Shown here one piece after another: positions 19,344 through 26,675 of a stretch of DNA of 26,675 nucleotides. This DNA is from an uncultured Bacilli bacterium (GTDB lineage: Bacteria; Bacillota_I; Bacilli_A; Mycoplasmatales; Mycoplasmoidaceae). Under the pieces are notes generated by a model. The model was not told the origin of the DNA, ran no database searches, and worked only from the letters and a program-made list of their open reading frames with translations. The translations under genes were made by a program, and so were the position numbers. The first letter of the stretch is position 1, and every line of letters begins with the position of its first letter. The DNA lies in NCBI GenBank assembly GCA_904501665.1, contig CAJGBT010000010.1, positions 1 through 26,675 of the forward strand, given 5' to 3'.

Positions 19344-20246
19344 TTATGTATTTTTATAACCAAGACTATTAATAATATATTCATTATTTCTTCAATCTTT
19401 TTGAACTTTAACAAATAATTTTAAATTAATTTTACAATCAAAAATTTCTAGCAATTTCTTCCGAGCATCAATTCCTATTTTTTTAATCATTACTCCTTGT
19501 TTACCAATAACTATTGGTTTTTGACTTTCTTTTTCCACAAAAATCTCAGCATCTATTTCTAAGAGATTTTTTTCTTTATTATATGAAAATTGATTTAAAT
19601 TAACACCAATTGCATAAGGCAATTCTTTTTCTAAAATATTAATACAACTTAGTCGAATAATTTCTTGACTAATAAACTCATCACCAGGTTCTTTAAAAAT
19701 TGTTAAATCTAAATCTTCATTATCACAACTATCTTTCATTAATTGAATTAATTCATCAATATTATTATTGTTAAGAGCAGATAAATAAATAATGTGATCA
19801 AAATGATATTGTTTTAACACTATTTCATCTTCTGGACTTAACTTACTTTTTTTATCTATTTTATTAATGATTAAAACTTTTTTATTAATATTAAAATTTT
19901 GCATATTTTTCAATACTATTTCATCTTCTTTATCAAAATGTCTAGTATTATCAAAAATAAAATAAGCATTTGTTGCACATTTAAAAGCCTTATTTATTTG
20001 TTGATTAAGAAATTTATCTAATTTATTATTTGGTAAATGAAAACCAGGTGTATCAATAAGAGCAATTTGCTTATTTTTATCTAGATCAATAATTGTATAT
20101 GAATTAACTCGTGTTGTTTGTGGTTTTTTTGAGGTAATTGCAAAATCCTTTTTTTGTAGGGCATTAAATAATGTTGATTTACCAACATTTGGTTTTCCAA
20201 ATAAAACAATAATTGATTTTTTAATACCCATATTTTGCAATTTCAA
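19344..20246 (-). CDS. era: GTPase Era, 300 aa
   Basis: A complete Era of normal length. GTPase motifs are G1 GKPNVGKST, G2 in QTTR, G3 DTPG, G4 NKID and G5 SAL. The C-terminal KH domain contains VIGKQGVMIKKIG for 16S rRNA binding. Era helps mature the 30S subunit. The last 17 codons follow a UGA read as Trp (KDWRNNEY). The start lies inside the 3' end of dgkA; the ATG at 20244-20246 and another five codons later (20229-20231) are both possible, the second being closer to the usual Era N-terminus. Confidence 0.95.
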
Positions 20247-20607
20247 TAATTCTTGGAATAAATACTAATAAAGAGATTGAAATTGATGCTAATGCTACTA
20301 CCATAGTTGCAGCAGCAGAAATATCCTTAACCTTCTTAGCATTCAGGTTGTACTTAAAAGAAATAATATCAACAATATTTTCAATGGCAGTATTAATTAA
20401 TTCTAAGGTAACAACCAAAGCAATTGTTAATACAATTACAGGCCATTGTGTAACACTTAATTTAATGGCTGCTGAAAAAACCAAAACAAGAATAGAAACA
20501 AATGTATGAATTAACATTGATTTTTCTTCTCTAAAAGCAATGTAAAATCCATAAAAAGCATAATAGAATTTTCTTAACCAATAAAAATTACTACTTATTT
20601 TTGCCAT
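20221..20607 (-). CDS. dgkA: Diacylglycerol/undecaprenol kinase family membrane protein, 128 aa
   Basis: A small integral membrane kinase with three hydrophobic helices. The catalytic signature is visible as LELINTAIENIVD followed by KDISAAAT. Gram-positive members phosphorylate undecaprenol; in a wall-less mollicute the substrate is more probably diacylglycerol or another lipid alcohol, which is inference. The gene lies between ybeY and era with overlaps on both sides (17 bp with ybeY, 26 bp with era), the same order as in Bacillus-type genomes. Confidence 0.92.
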   Translation of the reverse strand: MAKISSNFYWLRKFYYAFYGFYIAFREEKSMLIHTFVSILVLVFSAAIKLSVTQWPVIVLTIALVVTLELINTAIENIVDIISFKYNLNAKKVKDISAAATMVVALASISISLLVFIPRIIEIAKYGY

Positions 20608-21085
20608 CTTTATTAATCGACCCTAATTTTAGTATCTTTTCTTGAAGTGTAAACATAACTTCTTGTTCTTTTTTATTGTTATGATTATAACCTAAAATAT
20701 GCAATAAACCATGAATAAATAACAAGCATACTTCATAAAACAACGAATGTTGATTTTTTTTAGCATTTTTTTTAGCAAAAGCAACACAAATGTAGATATC
20801 ACCAATAAGATACTTATCTTGTTGATTTTCTAAAAAACTAAATGAAATCACATCTGTAACTTTATTTTGATTTCTTCATTCCTTATTGATTTTTTTTATT
20901 TCCCTTTTAGTTACTAAAGAAATCGAAAATGGTTGTTGCTTTTTTTTGGTTATTTTAAAAGTAATGTTAGCTAATAGAGAAAAAAAAGGCTCTCAATTCT
21001 GATGTACAGTAATTGTTTGATAATCACCAAAATACATTAGATTTTGAGTTATTTGATTAGATTTATTTATTTTATTGTTTGTCAT
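20591..21085 (-). CDS. ybeY: Endoribonuclease YbeY, 164 aa
   Basis: The zinc-binding signature H-x3-H-x5-H is clear in IHGLLHILGYNH (H125, H129, H135), and VISFSF marks the conserved strand before it. YbeY acts in 16S rRNA 3'-end maturation and ribosome quality control. The ATG (21083-21085) overlaps the end of the protease gene, and the stop overlaps the dgkA start. UGA codons are Trp. Length is normal for the family (about 150-165 aa). Confidence 0.94.
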
Positions 21086-22319
21086 TATTTATTATCCGAT
21101 GCATTTCTTCAACTAAATTATAATCTTCTCAATTTGGTAGGTCTGCAGCATTAGGTTTAGGTATAGAAATAAACAAATCAGCTGCTTCTCAACTTTTTTT
21201 ATCATTTGATTCTTCGTATACCCCTCAACAAATCCCTAAAATTTTATATTCATCCCTATTTTTTAATTTTGCTATTAGCATTGAGCCACTAGAACCAGAA
21301 CCAATATTTAAATCATCAATTAAAATTTGATTTGAAATGTTTTTAAACACTTCCCTTTTTCCATCTAACATAAAATTAATATCATCTCTAAATAAAAATT
21401 GTTTATCCATTATTATAGAAGAAGAAATTTTGAAATGATCATCTTTGATTGGTATAGAATAACCTTTTCATTTTAACTTATTATTAATATATGGAAAACC
21501 ACCTACATAAAATGACTCAATATCATTTTTTAATGTTGCTAAATCATTAAATTCTATTAGCGAAATTTGCCCATTTTTATCATTTTCATAAATATTATTC
21601 ATAAATTGATAAAGATTTTGGTTATCATTTGTAATATCTAATCTTAGGATTGCAAGGTCATGTAACCAATTTTTTAAATATCATTGGTTATCATTTTCAT
21701 TTTTAATAAAAGGACTAGGAACATTATTAGGATCATTATAATTATTATGAATATAATTTTCTTCTATTTTATATTTATTATCATCATCTTGTCCAGCAAA
21801 TATTTTTAGGATTTTAATATTTTCTTTTTGTACAAACTCTCTTTCATCGACATTTAATCCATGTTGGATTTGTGGTTTTTTTGCATCAAAATAGCTTAAA
21901 AACAAGCAATCAAAATTATTATTTAGTGAGTAACTATAATCTATATTTTGTTTTTGCTGATTAGTTGTTGCATTTATAAAATTAGAAACTACATGAACAT
22001 TAGTAGCCAGATAACACTTTAATGTTCCATTTTCAGACTTTACTCCATTTGGAATAACTCAAGATGTACCATATGTTCCATGGTATTGAAATGAACCTTC
22101 TTTTTTAGCAAAAAACAATGATAGTGTTCTTGACTTTATAACTTTTTCAGCACTAGCATCTAGTTTTTGATATTGAGATATATATTCATTAGTTTTTGTT
22201 GATATTAAGTTAAAAGAAAGAATAACACCAATAATAATAGTGAAGCTAATAAAGATAAATCAAAAACTGAAAAAACCTAATAAAAAAGTTTTTGAAATAT
22301 ATTTTTGCTTTGGTCTCAT
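21072..22319 (-). CDS. Membrane-anchored trypsin-like serine protease (mycoplasma DUF31-like), 415 aa
   Basis: Residues 10-40 form one strong hydrophobic helix after a basic start (MRPKQKY), a signal anchor without an obvious lipobox cysteine. The outside part has a chymotrypsin-like triad: His109 in ATNVHVV, Asp221 in HDLAILRLD and a serine (about S344) in IGSGSSGSM. The GTSWVIP segment before the histidine matches the strand seen in the DUF31 peptidases of mycoplasmas, some of which cleave host immunoglobulin; the target here is unknown and this copy is much shorter than those. It has a TATAAT box about 20 bp upstream and no clear ribosome-binding site. Its 3' end overlaps ybeY by 14 bp, so it heads the ybeY-dgkA-era operon, an odd partner for ribosome-assembly genes. 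Confidence 0.82.
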
Positions 22320-22335
22320 ATTTATCTATTATTTT

Positions 22336-22341
22336 ATTATA
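22336..22341 (-). promoter_or_regulatory. -10 box for the protease operon
   Basis: TATAAT on the minus strand, 16 bp before the protease ATG. It shares a 112-bp intergenic region with the divergent cas9 promoter. Confidence 0.5.
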
Positions 22342-22371
22342 TTAATTAACATTAGTGTAAATTTTATGATG

Positions 22372-22377
22372 TATAAT
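22372..22377 (+). promoter_or_regulatory. -10 box for cas9
   Basis: TATAAT preceded by the extended-type GATG and about 54 bp before the cas9 ATG. No good -35 is seen. A weak AGGA lies 5 nt before the start codon. Confidence 0.45.
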
Positions 22378-22431
22378 AAATTTTGAAATTAAATAATATT
22401 TTAATTAAATTTTTTAATTAACTTAGGATTT

Positions 22432-25400
22432 ATGACTAATAAAAAAGTACATATTGGTTTAGATTTAGGAATAGCTAGTGTAGGTTGATCAATAGTAGAT
22501 GAAAATCAAGTAATTATTGCTCAAGGTTCACATCTTTTTGATCAATTAACCGATCCTAAAACTAACACCAAATATGGAGAAGGAATTAGGGGTTTAACCA
22601 GAAGAACAAGAAGAACATTAAGCAGAAGAAGACAAAGAAAATTAGACTTCTTAAATATGATTGATCAATATAATGATAACAACCAATACAAATTATTAAA
22701 AACAGGAAAGTTATCTAAACTATTTAAAAATGAATATCAAGCAATTTTTGGATTTACAAAAGAATATTCTTCTACATCTTTCTTGTTGAATGATATTAAT
22801 AAATATGATGTTTATAAAATATGAAAAGAAGGATTCGATAGGGAATTAAATCCCAAGGAATTATTTGCATTTTTATATTTTAAATTATCTATGCGTGGTA
22901 GCTTTCATATTAATGATAAAACTATAGAAAGTTCAAGTTATGATACTTCATTATTAAAAAAACATTTTCAAGATAAAATTCTATTGAATGTAGGTAAATA
23001 TCGTAGTAGTACGAATAGCGATGAACCATTTGGAATTTATAATAATTGAAATGATATAGAATACATATTAAAAAAATGTCAATATGTTAGTTCACAATTT
23101 ATTAATGATTATAAGAATATATTTATGCGTCATCGTGAATTTTCGAAAGGTCCAGGAAGCTATAAATTAGGAAAATATCAATCACCATGAGGAATTCAAG
23201 CAAATGATAAAAATAATCCTACTAAACCAAAATATGAAAATTTATGAGATAGTAAAATTGGATTTTGTAACATTTCTTTATACAACTGTGGTGGAAATTA
23301 TGAAAAAACTGAAAAGAAATTAAATAATTTTTTCTTTCTTGGATCTTTATCAAATTTAATATCTCAATTAATTTATTTAAAAATAGGTGAAAAAGATAAT
23401 AAAGAATATATTAATCAAATAATTGAAATGGTTAACTATTACATTTTAAAACATGAAAATATTACTAAGAAAAGAATCAAAGATTATTTTAAAACAAAAG
23501 GAATTGGAAATATTGATAATATTAAGGGTTTTCCAACAACAAAAGATAAATTAGATTCTAATTTTGAGAGTTTAGATAAAATAACACAATATTTTGAAAA
23601 AGAAAAACCCATTATTAGAAAGAAGGATTTTAATATTCAATTAGATTGACAAAAACTATATGAATTAGAAAATATTAGATTCATTATAGCTTCTAAATAT
23701 TTTGAAAAGGCTACTGAAAAGGATAATATTCAAAATAAGGATCTAAGAGGTTCTAAACAGGAGTTAGAAGAAATAATTAAACAAAAAAATAATCAAGCAA
23801 TTTTTGATTATTTTAATGTTGATATAGATGCATTTTTAAACTTTAATAAAATTAAAGAAACTGATTTTAATGGTACATACAATTATGGAAAAACTTCCTA
23901 TTATGATTATATAGATAATTTCTTCAGAAATCCAAGTCAAACTAAAGGGTTTAGTGTACATTATAAAAACGAAATATTTGAAAGTAAAAAATATATTTAT
24001 CAATTTTCAAAAAATAATTCAAATTATTTACCAGAAAAATTGTTTGATAAGATGGATTTTATTTCACCAAATGTTAAGAATACTTTGCTTGAAACCATTA
24101 GAGTTTTAAATAGAATATTAAGACAATATATTTATAAATCAAATCTAAAAGTTGAATCAATTATGCTAGAGTCAACTAGTGACGATAATAAAAATACATT
24201 TTCTTTATATAGTGAACAAAAGAAAAAAGATATTGTTCAAGAACAAAATTGATATAAGAAGAGAAGAAAAGATGCAGAATTATTTTGCAAAGACAAATCT
24301 ATTCCATTAGAAGGCAAAAATTGAAAAAAAGTTGCTTTATGAAAAGAGCAAGATGAGTGTGATTTATATACTGGTAAGAAGATATCAGAAAACGAAATAA
24401 TTGAATGTCAAATAGATCATATAATCCCAGAAAGCAAAAGCTTCAATACTAAGTTAGAAAATTTAATATTAACTAAAGATAATAATTGAAAGTCAAATAA
24501 AGTTCCAATGGAATTTGCAACTACACAAATTATAGAATTATGGGATAAGTTGTATAAAATTGATGAAAAATCAAATAAAAAAGATTTTGAAACTAAATAT
24601 AAAGAACTTAAATTAAAAAATTTAAAAACAACAAGAGAAGATTTAAATAAGATAAATTTTATTAATCGTAATTTATCAGAAACAACTTATGCTATTTCTA
24701 AATTTATTGACGCATTAAGATTTTATAAAGAGCAATATTTATTAAATGAACGAATTGATGATATTAAAGACGAAAACAATAAGATCTCTTTATTAAAAGA
24801 CATGCAAATAAGATCTATTAATGGATATTATTCTCAAAAACTTAGAAAGCTTTTTGGACTAGATAAAAAAGATAGAGAAATGTCTAATCATCACTCTCAT
24901 GATGCATCACTAATTGCTATCTTTTCCTCATTTGAAAAAATTAACAAATTTTACAATTTTCAATTATCTAAAACAGCTCAAGATTATAATATTGAGAATA
25001 GACAAAAGGATAAAGAAAATGATAACAATGAATTTCAATTTTCCCCATATCTTTATTTAAAATCACATAAGCATGATTTGAAATTAGAAAATATAGCAGA
25101 AACTATAGATAAAACAAAATGTATTTTTTCTTTTAAAAAAGTAACTATTCTACCTAAAAGAAAGAAATGAGATAGCATGGATATTAATGAACAATTTAAA
25201 TATCTTGAAAGCATTAAACCAAAAAAATTATTTAATGAAGAACAACTTACATCATATATTGTTGATAATCAAGGTAATTGTAGACAAAAATCATATTATA
25301 GTTTGATAACAGGTGATGAAGGCAAAATTTGAGATTTATTTATATTTATTAAAAAACAATTATTAGAAAAATTTAATAATGACGAAAGCAAAATAAGAGA

Positions 25401-26208
25401 TATTGATTTTAATGAATTTAATAGTGATAAATTTTTTTATGATTTTATTAGTTCGAGAGAAATAATATATAAATTATATTCACTTGTTAAAAATGAAATT
25501 AGAGATGATATAGCCGAATTGGGTAAAGAAGAACTTAAGGATATAAAAAAGAAAAATATTTTTAGTAATTATCTAAACAATATTTTTATAAATAATCAAT
25601 TAGATGGAGTATTTGATCCAAGATTAAATAGAACTTTAAATAAAGAGTTTGACAAAATATATATTGATAAATTATGTAAAGATTATATTCCTATAATTCA
25701 AAACAATAGATTACAACTTATTTCTAAGATTAGAATTATTACAAAGTTATTTGATCCAAATTGAAAATTATCTAATAAGAAACTTTCTAAAAATAATATT
25801 TTTATGAAGAACAATGAAATAAAAACAACTAATAATCCTGAAAGATTTTTAAAAAACACAACTTATGTTGGTGCAAATCATAAAGCATATATTTTATTAA
25901 AGTATAAAAATAATAATGATAAGGAAATTATAAATTACTTTGTCATTGACCAATTCAATAAAATAATAGCAGAACCAAAAAATTCAAAAAAAGTTTTACT
26001 AATTGATAAAAATAAATGATATAAAATAGATAATGATATTTACAAAATATCTTATCTTCATCCATATAATCATAATTTTACAATCGAATGTATTAACAAT
26101 AAAAATAAAAAACCAATAACTAAAACATTATCAGGTTTTATAAAAAGTAAAGACTTGATAGAAAAAAATATATATAAAATTATTTGTAAACAAAATAAAG
26201 AAATTTAA
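22432..26208 (+). CDS. cas9: CRISPR-associated endonuclease Cas9, 1258 aa
   Basis: A complete Cas9 once UGA is read as Trp. RuvC-I is HIGLDLGIASVGW (D11); the arginine-rich bridge helix spans about 53-70 (RRTRRTLSRRR); RuvC-II is IMLESTSDDN (E576); the HNH domain has QIDHIIPES (D662, H663), then LENLILTKDNNWKSN (N677, N685); RuvC-III is SNHHSHDASLIA (H823, D824). All catalytic residues are present, so both DNA strands should be cut. The length matches the medium-large enzymes of avian and canine mycoplasmas (about 1,250-1,270 aa from memory), mostly grouped in type II-A. The C-terminal 300 residues hold the PAM-interacting part. The gene is divergent from the protease and followed after 21 bp by an RNA array. 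No cas1, cas2 or csn2 lies upstream; whether they exist downstream cannot be seen. Codon use and AT content match the neighbours. Confidence 0.97.
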
Positions 26209-26216
26209 TTTTTTAA

Positions 26217-26222
26217 TATAAT
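26217..26222 (+). promoter_or_regulatory. -10 box of guide unit 1
   Basis: TATAAT 7 bp before the first 35-nt element, so transcription would begin at that element. A matching box stands 6 bp before the same element in unit 2. Confidence 0.6.
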
Positions 26223-26229
26223 AAGAGTA

Positions 26230-26264
26230 GTAAATTTAAGTACTGAATTTGCCTTACCAAAAAC
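26230..26264 (+). repeat. 35-nt anti-repeat-like element, unit 1
   Basis: Starts GTAAATTTAAGTACTGAATT and ends CCTTACCAAAAAC. It is an imperfect reverse complement of the repeat on the other side of the spacer. A copy lies at 26511-26545 with one change (G to A at its 22nd base). Confidence 0.8.
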
Positions 26265-26294
26265 TTTTACTTGATCATTACATCTGCATGGCAG
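26265..26294 (+). CRISPR. Spacer 1, 30 nt
   Basis: Unique 30-nt segment beginning TTTTACTTGATC, between the anti-repeat-like element and the repeat. The forward frame has no stop codon under the mollicute code. No match elsewhere in the window was noticed. Confidence 0.75.
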
Positions 26295-26330
26295 GTTTTT
26301 GGTTAGTACTAAATTTATGTAAACTTTTAA
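26295..26330 (+). repeat. Type II-like CRISPR repeat, unit 1 (36 nt)
   Basis: Begins GTTTTTGGTTAGTACTAAAT and continues with TTATGTAAAC; the opening GTTTT and the GTAC core are shared with type II-A repeats of other mycoplasmas such as M. gallisepticum (from memory). An exact copy lies at 26576-26611, and a diverged copy of its first 30 nt at 26419-26448. Confidence 0.75.
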
Positions 26331-26333
26331 GAA

Positions 26334-26358
26334 CGCATCATTAACTTGGTGCGTTTTT
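26334..26358 (+). terminator. Terminator of the guide precursor, unit 1
   Basis: CGCATCA (26334-26340) pairs with TGGTGCG (26347-26353, one G-U pair) and is followed by five T. The same element ends the precursor of unit 2 at 26615-26639. Confidence 0.85.
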
Positions 26359-26418
26359 ATATATAAAAAAATGGTAGAGTCCAAATGGATACTACCATGT
26401 AAGTTGGGACTAGCCCGT

Positions 26419-26448
26419 ATCTTTAGTTAATACTAAACTTATGTAAAC
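26419..26448 (+). repeat. Diverged repeat copy within the tracr-like RNA
   Basis: Identical to the first 30 nt of the CRISPR repeat at 25 of 30 positions. All five changes are transitions (G to A three times, T to C twice), and they create the clean TTTAGT/ACTAAA hairpin. Confidence 0.75.
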
Positions 26449-26450
26449 TT

Positions 26451-26468
26451 GGTGATTAACACCTTTTT
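26451..26468 (+). terminator. Terminator of the tracr-like RNA
   Basis: GGTG (26451-26454), loop ATTAA, CACC (26460-26463), then TTTTT. It separates unit 1 from the promoter of unit 2. Confidence 0.8.
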
Positions 26469-26498
26469 AATAATATCACAAAAAGTTCAATAATTTTA

Positions 26499-26504
26499 TA
26501 TAAT
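26499..26504 (+). promoter_or_regulatory. -10 box of guide unit 2
   Basis: TATAAT 6 bp before the second 35-nt element. The sequence around it differs from that in unit 1 (which lies against cas9), yet the box and spacing are kept. Confidence 0.6.
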
Positions 26505-26510
26505 GAAATT

Positions 26511-26639
26511 GTAAATTTAAGTACTGAATTTACCTTACCAAAAACGATCATATTGATAAAAATGGTGATGGTAGTGTTTTTGGTTAGTACTAAATTTATG
26601 TAAACTTTTAAGAACGCATCATTAACTTGGTGCGTTTTT
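26511..26639 (+). ncRNA. Predicted guide precursor of unit 2, about 129 nt
   Basis: Same structure and length as in unit 1: 35-nt element 26511-26545, spacer 26546-26575, repeat 26576-26611, terminator hairpin and T-run to 26639. The linker and the first bases of the tracr-like RNA follow before the window ends. Confidence 0.65.
26546..26575 (+). CRISPR. Spacer 2, 30 nt
   Basis: Unique 30-nt segment beginning GATCATATTGAT. Read in frame 1 it gives DHIDKNGDGS, the look of a calcium-binding DxDxDG loop, so the protospacer may be in a coding sequence. Confidence 0.75.
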
Positions 26640-26675
26640 ATATATAAAAAAATGGTAGAGTCCAAATGGATACTA

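Larger units (their letters stand above)
26230..26358 (+). ncRNA. Predicted guide precursor of unit 1 (anti-repeat, spacer, repeat, terminator), about 129 nt
   Basis: The start is placed by the TATAAT box, the end by the terminator. The 5' element ends ACCAAAAAC and the repeat begins GTTTTTGGT, so nine perfect base pairs would close a loop holding exactly the 30-nt spacer. Beyond an asymmetric bulge, AGTACT pairs with AGTACT and TAAATTT with AAATTTA. A single RNA could thus form the repeat:anti-repeat duplex normally made by crRNA with tracrRNA. Processing by RNase III within this duplex is an inference. Confidence 0.65.
26369..26468 (+). ncRNA. tracrRNA-like small RNA, unit 1, about 100 nt
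   Basis: Four stems follow one another. The first pairs ATGGTAG (26371-26377) with CTACCAT (26392-26398), with inner TCC/GGA and loop AAAT. The second is a GGG/CCC nexus-like stem (26406-26416), preceded by AAGTT and followed by GTATC as in tracrRNAs that read AAGTT...GGCTAGTCCGTTATC. The third is TTTAGT/ACTAAA with loop TAAT (26422-26437). The last is the GGTG/CACC terminator with five T (26451-26468). A TATATA box at 26358-26363 could start it. The anti-repeat part is folded on itself; pairing with the crRNA repeat is only about 8 bp (TGGT and AGTA), so its role as classical tracrRNA is uncertain. In unit 2 it is cut after its first 25 or so bases. Confidence 0.6.
26230..26675 (+). CRISPR. 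Tandem 281-bp single-spacer guide units, one complete and one cut by the window end
   Basis: The same order of parts occurs twice with a period of exactly 281 bp: -10 box, 35-nt element, 30-nt unique segment, CRISPR-type repeat, hairpin terminator, A/T linker, then a tracr-like segment (seen in full only in unit 1). Unit 2 from the repeat onward is identical to unit 1 for the 100 bases visible; the 35-nt elements differ by one base; only the 30-nt segments are unrelated. Units therefore behave like spacer-bearing cassettes, not like an ordinary repeat-spacer array. The array starts 21 bp after cas9 and probably continues outside the window. Confidence 0.8.

Noticed and set aside
22432..26208. 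cas9 as a broken gene with many stops
   Set aside because: All interrupting codons are UGA, which is Trp in this organism, as also in pepF, the helicase and others.
26230..26264. The 35-nt element as a direct, degenerate CRISPR repeat
   Set aside because: Direct alignment matches only in the palindromic core (AGTACT and AATTT); the reverse-complement match, with ACCAAAAAC against GTTTTTGGT, is far better.
26456..26665. Minus-strand frame of 69 codons
   Set aside because: Runs across promoter, spacer and terminator of guide unit 2; composition and repeats show it is not coding.
26230..26675. Retron or type III toxin-antitoxin RNA repeats
   Set aside because: No reverse transcriptase or ToxN-like gene is near, and the 30-nt variable part, repeat start and adjacency to cas9 fit a guide array better.

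Overview
The window is AT-rich and every long gene needs UGA read as tryptophan, so the organism is a mollicute (Mycoplasma-like). A DUF16-like coiled-coil gene, a SWIM/SNF2 helicase and compact housekeeping operons point to the Pneumoniae-group side of the class, but the species cannot be fixed from sequence alone.

Layout. (1) 1-5430: a minus-strand block with a small unknown protein, an ABC-2-like membrane protein carrying a degenerate ATPase domain, and a large SWIM/SNF2 helicase, followed by a plus-strand tRNA-Arg(CCU) and its terminator. (2) 5431-6595: gene-poor DNA with one DUF16-like gene between direct repeats that are relics of neighbouring paralogs. (3) 6719-14680: a defence island. 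It holds a cytosine-C5 methyltransferase overlapping an HNH endonuclease gene; a minus-strand small gene interrupted by a G7 homopolymer, probably phase-variable; a PAPS-reductase/ATP-pyrophosphatase-like Fe-S protein whose ATG abuts a perfect inverted repeat; and a tight GHKL/MORC-like ATPase, Z1 helicase and PD-(D/E)XK (DUF4420-like) operon. Tandem palindromes close the island. (4) 14997-22319: ordinary chromosome, with an alpha/beta hydrolase on plus, then on minus a secreted or membrane-anchored serine protease, ybeY, dgkA, era, rpsU, a Cof-type HAD phosphatase, rpe and pepF, mostly overlapping by a few bases. (5) 22432-26675: a complete 1258-aa Cas9 with all RuvC and HNH catalytic residues and no adaptation genes in view, followed 21 bp later by an unusual RNA array.

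The array is the most interesting part. It is not an ordinary repeat-spacer array. It is a tandem series of 281-bp units (one complete, a second cut by the window end). Each unit has its own TATAAT box, a 35-nt element, exactly 30 nt of unit-specific sequence, a type II-like CRISPR repeat and a hairpin plus T-run terminator. The first unit also carries a second small-RNA segment with tracrRNA-like stems (hairpin, GGG/CCC nexus-like stem, TTTAGT/ACTAAA hairpin, GGTG/CACC terminator). The 35-nt element and the repeat are partly complementary, so the 30-nt spacer would sit in the loop of a self-folded precursor. I read this as a chain of self-contained guide cassettes, each spacer supplied with its own promoter, anti-repeat, terminator and tracr-like RNA. 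This is inference from sequence. Small-RNA sequencing and the sequence beyond the window would settle it.

The two defence modules (restriction-modification/MORC-Z1 and Cas9) are separated by about 7.7 kb of housekeeping genes, and nothing in the sequence links them functionally.
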